In this document: piece by piece, positions 1 through 6,528 of the stretch | How positions within the stretch are numbered: the stretch's first letter is position 1 | How the letters are laid out: the number at the start of each line of letters is the position of its first letter | Notes under the pieces: generated by a model | Database searches by the model: none | What the model was told of the DNA's origin: nothing | Seen by the model: only the letters and a program-made list of their open reading frames with translations | DNA from: Candidatus Zixiibacteriota bacterium | GTDB taxonomy: Bacteria > Blakebacterota > Blakebacteria > Blakebacterales > Blakebacteraceae | Direction of reading: 5' to 3' | Length of the DNA: 6,789 nucleotides | NCBI GenBank assembly: GCA_030604325.1 | Contig: JAUVWC010000070.1 | Span: 1 to 6,789, forward strand | Position numbers and translations under genes: made by a program

Positions 1-427
1 CCAGCCCGAAAACTCCGGCGCCAGTTACCAGCGCTTCTCACTGCGCCACGGCTCGTCGCTGGCTGTGGCTTCGGTGGCCGCCAGAATCATCCTGGAGAAG
101 GAAGAGGAGAAGAAGGAGGAGAAGGAGGAGGAGAAGAAGAATAAGAAAGACAAGAAAATAGCAGATGCCCGGATCGTCCTGGGAGCGGTGGCACCCACCC
201 CCCTGCCCGCCCTCGACTGCATGGACCTGCTGGCCGGGCAGCCGCCCTCAGAAGAACTCTACCGGCGCGCTTCAAAGGCTGCCGCTGAAGAGGCGAAGCC
301 GATCACCGACATCAGAGGCAGCGAGGATTTCCGGCGAAGCCTGGTCGAGGTGCTGACCTTCCGGGCGCTGCGGGAAGCGGCGGCAAGAGCAGAGGGAGCT
401 GAAAGGGCCGGGGGGGCTCCGGTATGA
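1..427 (+). CDS. FAD-binding subunit of a molybdenum hydroxylase (C-terminal part, 5' truncated by window edge)
   Basis: This is the C-terminal end (141 complete residues, reading from base 2) of the medium, FAD-binding subunit of a xanthine dehydrogenase/CO dehydrogenase family enzyme (CoxM/HcrB/XdhB-like). This subunit passes electrons between the Fe-S subunit and an external carrier through FAD. Seen in the sequence: an opening YQRFSLRHG segment, then a beta strand LAVASVAARI, then IADARIVLGAVAPTP and a closing AKPITDIRGS..FRRSLVEVLTFRAL. This is the usual order of the CO dehydrogenase flavoprotein C-terminal domain. The FAD-binding part lies outside the window, so a 4Fe-4S insertion like that of 4-hydroxybenzoyl-CoA reductase beta subunits cannot be tested. 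The oddity is a 21-residue Lys/Glu-rich stretch (bases 95-157) where relatives have only a short hairpin turn. The TGA stop overlaps the next gene's ATG (ATGA), which points to translational coupling and a shared complex. Confidence 0.88.
   Translation, partial: QPENSGASYQRFSLRHGSSLAVASVAARIILEKEEEKKEEKEEEKKNKKDKKIADARIVLGAVAPTPLPALDCMDLLAGQPPSEELYRRASKAAAEEAKPITDIRGSEDFRRSLVEVLTFRALREAAARAEGAERAGGAPV
94..158 (+). repeat. Purine-only low-complexity tract coding a Lys/Glu-rich insertion
   Basis: From base 94 to 141 every base of the plus strand is a purine (48 in a row), and 94-158 holds only two pyrimidines (t142 and c151). It is an imperfect mix of GAG, GAA and AAG triplets. In frame it encodes about 21 residues made almost only of Glu and Lys with one Asn and one Asp, charged and probably disordered or helical. 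It sits inside the FAD-subunit C-terminal domain between two predicted beta strands and keeps the reading frame. Expansion by replication slippage is a plausible origin (inference). Confidence 0.9.
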
Positions 428-3252
428 GTAACGAACTCCTCATAACACTGCACATCAACGGCCGCCGGCACGTGGTCGGCACGAGGCCCGTCACGACCCT
501 CCAGCAGATCCTCCGCAGCAACCTCGGACTCACCGGCACTAAGAACGGCTGTGAAACGGGCGACTGCGGCGCCTGCACGGTGATAATGGACGGACGTGCT
601 GTCGCATCCTGTCTCGTACTGGCCGTCGAAGCCGACGGAAGCGAGATCACCACGATCGAGGGACTGTCGGACAACGGCCAGCTCCATCCGCTCCAGAAAT
701 CATTCATCAAGCACGGCGCGCTGCAGTGCGGATTCTGCACTCCCGGGATGATAATGGCCGCCGTGGCCCTGATTGACCGCAACCCCGAGCCCAGCCGGGA
801 TGAGATTCTCGCCGCTCTGGGGGGCAACCTGTGCCGCTGCGGTTCCTACAACCGGATCATCCGCGCCATCGAGGGATGGAAGGAGTACGCCGGCAGCGAG
901 CTGGATACCGATCCCCGCGCCGAAGATGAACGCGATCAGGAGCGTGACCTCAGCGTCGTCAGCCACGGCGTCACCCGCTACGACGCACCCGACAAGGTCT
1001 CCGGCCGGGCCAAGTACACGGCCGACATCCGGCTGCCGGACATGATCTATGGCAAGATCCTCAGAAGCCCCATCCCGCACGGCACCATCCGCCGCATCGA
1101 CACCAGCCGCGCCCGGGCGCTCCCCGGCGTGCTGGCCGTCATCACCGGAGATGATGTCCCCGACACATACTACGGCGTCAGCCCCGCCCGCTACGACGAG
1201 CAGGTGCTGGCCAAGGAACGCGTACGCTACGTGGGTGATGAAGTAGCCGCGGTGGCAGCCCTGGACGAAGAGACGGCCCAGCAGGCGCTCGAGCTCATCG
1301 AGGTGGAATATGAGGAGCTGCCGGCCGTCTTCGACCCGGATGAGGCGATGGCACCGGGCGCGCCGCTCATCCATCCGGAGAACCCACGTTTCGCCGAAAA
1401 CATCAATACCCGCGTGTCGTGGGATTTCGGCGATGTGGAGAAGGGGTTCGCCGAGGCCGACCACATCCGCGAGCAGCGATTCGTGGGCAACCGCCCCTAC
1501 CAGACACCGATCGAGCCGCACGCGGCCATCGCCCGCTGGGAGCACCACGGCGGCAAACTGACCCTCTGGTCATCCACCCAGGTGCCGCATTACGTGCAGC
1601 ACATGATCTCCCGGGTTTTCGACATCCCCATGGGCGACATCCGGGTCATCCGGCCGGCGGTGGGCGGCGGCTTCGGGGGGAAGGCGGAGACCACGCCGCT
1701 GGAGCTGTGCGCGGTCATCCTGGCCCGCAGGACAGGCCGGCCGGTGATGATGAGATATTCACGGGAGGAGATGTTCTACCACTTCCGCGGCCGTCATAAG
1801 CAGTACCTCGACCTCAAGATCGGCGTGAAGAAGGATGGCACCATCACCGCCGTCGATTCGCGGGCCGTGCTGGACGGGGGCGCCTACACCTCGTTCGGGG
1901 TGATCACCGCCTACTATGCCGGGGCGATGCTCCCCACCCTCTACAAGTTCTCCAACTATCGGTTCGAGGGCCTGCGCGTCTACACCAACCTGCCGGCCAG
2001 TGGCGCCATGCGGGGCCATGGTGTGCCGCAGCCCCGCTTCGCCTTCGAGTCGCTGCTGGACATGATCGCCGAGGATCTGGATCTCGACCCAATCGATATC
2101 CGCCTGCGCAACGCCATGGAGCCCGACACACGGACCTGTAACGCCCTCGACATCGGCTCCTGCGAGTTCAGGGCCACCCTGGAGCGGGCCCGGAAGGAGT
2201 CGGGGTGGACCGAGAAGAGGGGCAAGCTCCCGCCCGGCCGCGGTATCGGTGTCGGTTGCGGAGGCTTTGTTTCCGGGGCGGGCTATCCGATCTACCGCTC
2301 CAATTTCCCCCACTCCAACGCCGTCATCCGGGTGCACGAGGACGGCCATGCGGTCTCGCTGCATATAGCCGCGGCCGAGATCGGTCAGGGCAGCGACACG
2401 GTGCTGGTCCAGATCGCAGCCGAGGAACTGGGGATACCGTACGATCGCGTCTGGCTCGCCGAATGCGACTCGGTCCTCAGTCCACTAGACCTCGGTTCAT
2501 ACTCCAGCCGCGTCACCCTCATGGCCGGCAGCGCCGTGCAGATGGCCGCGGCCGAAGTTAAAGCGAAACTCTTCGAGGTGGCCGGCCGGCACCTCGATTG
2601 CGACGCACAGGGTCTGAGAGTCGGCGACGGGCGGATCCACCTCGAGGCGGACCCCGAGGTGGGAATGGACTGGGACGAGGCGGCGCGTCTCGCCTTTGCC
2701 GAGTCGGGCCCTCTGGTCGGCACCGGCTATTACCGGCCGCCCGAAGGGATGGGGGGCGACTTCAAGGGAGGCGCCGTGGGCACCTCACCCGCCTTCAGCT
2801 TCGCCACGGCCATCTGCGAGGTGAGCGTCGACCTGGAGACCGGATACGTCACCGTGGAGCGGTTCACCGACTTCAGCGACTCGGGTACGGTGATCAACCC
2901 GGTTACCTTCCACGGCCAGGTGGAGGGCGGAATCATCATGGGACTGGGAGAGACCCTGCTGGAGGAGACCGTACACGATGGAAGCGGCGTGATTATCAAC
3001 CCCGACCTGCGCGCCTACCTTATCCCGACCATCGGCGATGCACCGCAGATTCATTCAGTGGCGGTCGAGAGCTATGAGCCGCGTGGCCCGTTCGGCGCCA
3101 AAGAGATCGGCGAGGGATGTCTGCTGCCGGTACTGGGAGCCATCGCCAACGCCATATATGACGCGTGCGGGGTGCGCGTGACTGAGCTGCCTATCACGCC
3201 GGAAAAGATCCTGGGCGGACTGAAGAAGCAAAAGAGCCAGCAGCAGGATTGA
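424..3252 (+). CDS. Molybdenum hydroxylase catalytic subunit fused to two-[2Fe-2S] module (4-hydroxybenzoyl-CoA reductase/xanthine dehydrogenase family)
   Basis: A 942-residue fusion. Residues 1-160 form the iron-sulfur module: a plant-type [2Fe-2S] site with Cys43, 48, 51 and 63, and a second site with Cys102, 105, 137 and 139 (CGFC and CRC); Gln101 sits where relatives contact the pterin. After a linker, the molybdopterin module runs from about residue 178, with the hammerhead domain near 190-300, VGGGFGGK at 413-420, GAMRGHG at 527-533, EIGQG at 652-656 and the catalytic Glu897 in GAKEIGEG. Family knowledge: such enzymes hydroxylate, or in 4-hydroxybenzoyl-CoA reductase reductively dehydroxylate, a ring or aldehyde carbon in the cytoplasm. 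The stretch GTSPAFSF, the MGLGE motif and LPITPEKIL resemble HcrA-type alpha subunits. The acyl-CoA genes nearby fit a CoA-thioester substrate, but other substrates such as 2-furoyl-CoA or an aldehyde remain possible. The start is the ATG in the ATGA overlap, just before a typical Fe-S N-terminus. No twin-arginine signal is seen. Confidence 0.93.
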   Translation: MSNELLITLHINGRRHVVGTRPVTTLQQILRSNLGLTGTKNGCETGDCGACTVIMDGRAVASCLVLAVEADGSEITTIEGLSDNGQLHPLQKSFIKHGALQCGFCTPGMIMAAVALIDRNPEPSRDEILAALGGNLCRCGSYNRIIRAIEGWKEYAGSELDTDPRAEDERDQERDLSVVSHGVTRYDAPDKVSGRAKYTADIRLPDMIYGKILRSPIPHGTIRRIDTSRARALPGVLAVITGDDVPDTYYGVSPARYDEQVLAKERVRYVGDEVAAVAALDEETAQQALELIEVEYEELPAVFDPDEAMAPGAPLIHPENPRFAENINTRVSWDFGDVEKGFAEADHIREQRFVGNRPYQTPIEPHAAIARWEHHGGKLTLWSSTQVPHYVQHMISRVFDIPMGDIRVIRPAVGGGFGGKAETTPLELCAVILARRTGRPVMMRYSREEMFYHFRGRHKQYLDLKIGVKKDGTITAVDSRAVLDGGAYTSFGVITAYYAGAMLPTLYKFSNYRFEGLRVYTNLPASGAMRGHGVPQPRFAFESLLDMIAEDLDLDPIDIRLRNAMEPDTRTCNALDIGSCEFRATLERARKESGWTEKRGKLPPGRGIGVGCGGFVSGAGYPIYRSNFPHSNAVIRVHEDGHAVSLHIAAAEIGQGSDTVLVQIAAEELGIPYDRVWLAECDSVLSPLDLGSYSSRVTLMAGSAVQMAAAEVKAKLFEVAGRHLDCDAQGLRVGDGRIHLEADPEVGMDWDEAARLAFAESGPLVGTGYYRPPEGMGGDFKGGAVGTSPAFSFATAICEVSVDLETGYVTVERFTDFSDSGTVINPVTFHGQVEGGIIMGLGETLLEETVHDGSGVIINPDLRAYLIPTIGDAPQIHSVAVESYEPRGPFGAKEIGEGCLLPVLGAIANAIYDACGVRVTELPITPEKILGGLKKQKSQQQD

Positions 3253-3267
3253 GAACCGGCAAGCGAG
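3253..3267. other. Convergent intergenic gap of 15 bases
   Basis: This gap separates the TGA of the plus-strand molybdenum enzyme gene from the TAA of the minus-strand thiolase gene. It is too short for a conventional bidirectional terminator, and no GC-rich hairpin followed by a T run is visible in it. Transcripts from the two sides probably end inside, or run into, the opposite gene unless termination is factor-dependent. Confidence 0.8.
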
Positions 3268-4548
3268 TTATATGGACTCCAGGATGAGGGCGATGCCCTG
3301 GCCGCCGCCGATGCACATTGTGACCAGCCCATACCTCTTTTTTATCCTGCGCAGCGCATAGATGCAGGTCAGGGTCAGGATGGCGCCTGTTGCGCCCAGC
3401 GGGTGGCCCATGGCGATGGCATTCCCCATGAGGTTTATCTTCTCGGGATCGATCCCCATCTCCTCGAAATCGCGTATGCAGGCCAGCGACTGCGGTGCGA
3501 ATGCTTCGTTGAGTTCAATTATATCCAGGTCTCCACCAGTGAGTCCGGCCACCTCCAGAGCCTTCCGCGTGGCGGGTACCGGCCCCCAGCCCATTATCTG
3601 CGGATCGCAGGCGGCTACGCCCATGCCGATTATGCGCGCAATGGGCTTGAGCCCGTACTCCTCGGCATCGGACTCCCGTCCGATCACCATCGCCGCCGCC
3701 CCGTCCACCACGGCGCTCGCGTTGCCCGCAGTGATTATCCCGCCCTGCTCGAAGGCGGCGCGGAGTCTGGCCATCTTCTCCAGCGATACATCATCCAGGA
3801 TATGGGTGTCGTACTTGACCTCGATCGGTGCCTCGGTCCCGTCCCCGTGAACCGTGACCGGCTCTATCTCCTCATCGAACCACCCCTCGTCGCGGGCGCG
3901 CCGCGCATTGACGTGCGAGCGGTAGCCGAACTGATCGGCCTCCTCGCGCGTGATGCCATAACGCCGGCCGAGCTCCTCGGCCGTATTGGCCATGGACATC
4001 TGTGCCCCGGGGTCGTAGAGGTACATTAGGAGGGAATCCTGCAGATAGCTTCCCGGCGGCAGCTGCCGGACGTCCAGTGGACCGTACTTCTGCACTACCG
4101 GACCGACCTCCCGCCCGCGATAGTTGTAGAGGCAGAAGGGATTCTGCATGCTCTCGCTGCCTCCAACCACGGTAAAGGGACGGGCCTGGTCGTGGCGCAC
4201 TCCCGCCAGGATCATCTCCGCCCCCACGGCGATGGCCTCGGCACCACTGCCGCAGATGCGGGCCACGGTCAGAGCGGGGACATCATCATCGAGTCCGGCG
4301 CGCCAGCGCATACCCTGAGCGGCGTAAATCGAATCTCGGTGCGTCTGTTGGGCCATCCCCATCACGACATGACCGATGAGCCCCCGGTCGATCTCCGTAT
4401 TCTCCAGCGCCGTCGTGATGGCCATGCCGCCGAGCTGGGTTGCGGAGAAACGCGAAAAGAGCCCCGGACTCCTGTTATCCACCAGGATGTCCGCCCTGGG
4501 GGTTCTGCGGCCGCCGTCGAGAATGACTATTGAAGTATCCTTGCCCAT
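3268..4548 (-). CDS. Acetyl-CoA acyltransferase (thiolase A, complete)
   Basis: A 426-residue thiolase that cleaves a 3-ketoacyl-CoA with CoA to acetyl-CoA and a shortened acyl-CoA, or runs in reverse as a condensation. All core motifs are visible: nucleophile Cys99 in RICGSG, Asn347 in ELNEAFA, His382 in AMGHPLGATG, and the second catalytic Cys412 in MCIGGGQG near the C-terminus. The length is a little above the usual 390-400, mostly through a longer segment between about residues 140 and 185. The residue three before the nucleophile is Ala96, where most thiolases have Asn (VNxxCxSG). The start is the ATG at 4548, preceded by a GGAGAGG ribosome-binding site in the 12-base gap after the dehydrogenase/hydratase gene. 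It is the last gene of the minus-strand operon. NEAF rather than HEAF argues against the FadI trifunctional-beta type. Substrate chain or ring specificity cannot be read from the sequence. Confidence 0.95.
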   Translation of the reverse strand: MGKDTSIVILDGGRRTPRADILVDNRSPGLFSRFSATQLGGMAITTALENTEIDRGLIGHVVMGMAQQTHRDSIYAAQGMRWRAGLDDDVPALTVARICGSGAEAIAVGAEMILAGVRHDQARPFTVVGGSESMQNPFCLYNYRGREVGPVVQKYGPLDVRQLPPGSYLQDSLLMYLYDPGAQMSMANTAEELGRRYGITREEADQFGYRSHVNARRARDEGWFDEEIEPVTVHGDGTEAPIEVKYDTHILDDVSLEKMARLRAAFEQGGIITAGNASAVVDGAAAMVIGRESDAEEYGLKPIARIIGMGVAACDPQIMGWGPVPATRKALEVAGLTGGDLDIIELNEAFAPQSLACIRDFEEMGIDPEKINLMGNAIAMGHPLGATGAILTLTCIYALRRIKKRYGLVTMCIGGGQGIALILESI

Positions 4549-4550
4549 GG

Positions 4551-4558
4551 TCCTCTCC
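4551..4558 (-). promoter_or_regulatory. Ribosome-binding site of thiolase A
   Basis: Read on the minus strand, the 12-base gap between the fusion gene stop and the thiolase ATG is GCGGAGAGGACC. The core GGAG (4558-4555) lies six bases before the ATG. It supports the ATG at 4548 as the true start. Confidence 0.7.
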
Positions 4559-4560
4559 GC

Positions 4561-6528
4561 TCACTCGTTCATGAAAGCCGCCGGAACCCGGGGGCCGTTC
4601 TGGATGAAGTTAGTCATTCCTATGTCGTAGTCTACCGTCTGCCGGCACCGGCCGAACGCCGCCGCCTCCACTTCCAGTCCCTCGGAAAGCGGCCTGCTCA
4701 CCCCCTCCCGGACCGCCTCGACCAGGATCGCGTCAATGACCAGTGAATGGTGGCCGATGTCTAACCGAGGCAGATCCTTCGGCACCTCCAGCGGCTCCGG
4801 GCTTACGGGGGACAGCTCGACCTCACCGGCCAGGTGACGGCGGATGAGATCCCTGGCGGCACCCACGATATCGGTGACTGGTTCGCCCGCCGCCCATCCC
4901 AGTTCGCACGCCTCCTCCGCCCCGACAGACCGGCCGCTGCGCAGCAGATCGAGTGCCCGCTCGAGACCGATCAAGCGGGGCAGCCGCTGGGTCGCGCCGT
5001 ATCCGGGGATGATCCCCAGGTTCACCTCCGGCTGGCCCAGCATCAGCCTCTTACCGACCACCCTGCCATGACACGACATACACAGCTCTGAGCCCCCGCC
5101 CAGAACCGGACCGTTCACCGCGGCAACCACGGGTTTCTCCATAGCCGAAACATAGTCCAAGACGTTATACCCCCGCCGACACTTATCCTCCGCCTCCTCA
5201 GGTGTCTTCAGGGCGGCCAGCTCCATGATGTCCGCGCCGGCAAGCGAGCCGTCGTAACTGGTGAGCACCACCCCGCGGACCTCCTCGTCGGCGGCGAGGT
5301 CCTCCAAGGCAGCTCGAATCTCCTCCATCGTCTGATCGTCAAGAGCGTTCATCACCTCGGGGCGGCGGATGGTGACCACGGCTATTTCGTCCTCCTTATC
5401 CACCAGTATGTTCCGGTAGAAGGCGGCAAACTTCTTCTCTCTGATGCTCCGGGGTACCTCGAACCCCGGATTGTTGTCGGCATAGGCGGTACAGATGTCG
5501 TTGACGCGGTCGGCGCCAAGCTCCTCTGCCAGGTCGAGGAGACCTTTCCTGAACCCGAGGGCGTTGCGCGACAACCAGTTGAAGTCGGAGGGATCGCAGA
5601 CCCCGTTGTCCACGACGAAATAGGTGCGACCGATCAGAACGGCCAGGATCCGGTTGAGAACCTCCTCCCCCAGGGCTTCGTCGTAGGTGGGATCCCCCGG
5701 TTTCTCCCCCTCATGCCATGGCGCATCGGCCTGCTTTGTGAGCATGGCGGGAGGTTCGAACCACTCGCTGCCGGTCGGGGCCTTGACCATCAGCTGCTGG
5801 CAGTGGGCGACCAGCAGGTTGCCCCGGGTCAGGTCGAGCACGTTGAACGGCCCCCCGCCTCCAACGGCATCGTTGACAATACTGTCCACCTGAGCCGGAG
5901 TGGCCACACCCTGCTCGAAGATGCGCACCGCCTCGGCTTCATAGTTGCAGAAGACATCATCGGCGGCGAAGCACGGTACGTCCGCCGTCACTATCGGAAC
6001 CTTCCCCAGCTTGCGCAGGGTGGAGATCATCCTCTCGTCGAAGGTCTCGTCGCCGGAGAGAACCACCTCGATCGGCAGGGACCGCCAGGCAGGGTAAAAA
6101 GGGTGGTTCACGAAACAGCGCTCGGGGTGGGCCGTTTCGGCCGCGATCTGCGCCCGGGGGATACCCGAGGTGGCGAAGCCGATCAGGCAGTCCTCCCGGA
6201 CCACCGCCTCCATATTCTTAAGAATTACCTTCTTAACGGTCAGGTCTTCGGTAGCTGCCTCAAGGACATAGTCACATTCGGCCAGGTCCTTCAACTCGAG
6301 GGTGGGGATCAATCTTGCCTTCATCCCCTCGACCTTGCCGGGAGGCAGCTTTCCCCGGGAGAGTCCCTTCTTCATATATCCCTCGATCCTGGCCATCCCC
6401 GCTTCCAGGGCCTCCTCCACGATATCGTGGAGATAGAGCCTGCTCCCCTCCTCGCCGGCCAGCGCGGAGATGAAGCCGTAGGCCAGGTCGGGCCCGATAG
6501 ATCCCGAACCGATAACACCGACGATCAT
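4561..6528 (-). CDS. 3-hydroxyacyl-CoA dehydrogenase / enoyl-CoA hydratase fusion (dehydrogenase domain first)
   Basis: A 655-residue bifunctional beta-oxidation protein. Residues 1-180 are the NAD-binding domain: GSGSIG at 7-12, Asp35 at the end of the second strand (NAD preference), Ser121, His142 and Glu154 in the expected dyad spacing. Residues 181-365 are the dehydrogenase C-terminal domain, with a Gly-rich GGGGPF at 223-228. Residues 375-655 are the hydratase (crotonase) domain: oxyanion-hole segment LAGAD at 429-433, GGG at 477-479, and both catalytic acids Glu481 and Glu501 (GQPEVNLGIIPG). The order is opposite to E. coli FadB/FadJ and matches archaeal-type fusions such as the crotonyl-CoA hydratase/3-hydroxybutyryl-CoA dehydrogenase of Metallosphaera. 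The hydratase looks intact. The dehydrogenase is divergent: the usual FNP after the His is FYP, and the Asn of the GFxxNR motif is Asp190. The ATG at 6528 is chosen over an upstream start at 6579 because of its ribosome-binding site and because it directly precedes the nucleotide-binding strand. Confidence 0.94.
   Translation of the reverse strand: MIVGVIGSGSIGPDLAYGFISALAGEEGSRLYLHDIVEEALEAGMARIEGYMKKGLSRGKLPPGKVEGMKARLIPTLELKDLAECDYVLEAATEDLTVKKVILKNMEAVVREDCLIGFATSGIPRAQIAAETAHPERCFVNHPFYPAWRSLPIEVVLSGDETFDERMISTLRKLGKVPIVTADVPCFAADDVFCNYEAEAVRIFEQGVATPAQVDSIVNDAVGGGGPFNVLDLTRGNLLVAHCQQLMVKAPTGSEWFEPPAMLTKQADAPWHEGEKPGDPTYDEALGEEVLNRILAVLIGRTYFVVDNGVCDPSDFNWLSRNALGFRKGLLDLAEELGADRVNDICTAYADNNPGFEVPRSIREKKFAAFYRNILVDKEDEIAVVTIRRPEVMNALDDQTMEEIRAALEDLAADEEVRGVVLTSYDGSLAGADIMELAALKTPEEAEDKCRRGYNVLDYVSAMEKPVVAAVNGPVLGGGSELCMSCHGRVVGKRLMLGQPEVNLGIIPGYGATQRLPRLIGLERALDLLRSGRSVGAEEACELGWAAGEPVTDIVGAARDLIRRHLAGEVELSPVSPEPLEVPKDLPRLDIGHHSLVIDAILVEAVREGVSRPLSEGLEVEAAAFGRCRQTVDYDIGMTNFIQNGPRVPAAFMNE

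Noticed and set aside
25..222. A minus-strand small protein with a Ser/Phe-rich stretch that might look like a membrane segment
   Set aside because: The Ser/Phe run is only the complement of the Lys/Glu purine tract. The plus frame continues a conserved flavoprotein domain on both sides.
700..1548. A 282-codon minus-strand open frame inside the molybdenum enzyme gene
   Set aside because: It lies opposite a strongly conserved Fe-S/Mo coding region and has no motif of its own, so it is a shadow frame.
3287..3299. Small inverted repeat agggc-gat-gccct near the end of thiolase A as a possible terminator
   Set aside because: It lies within codons for the conserved GGGQGIAL motif, the loop is only three bases and no T run follows on either strand.
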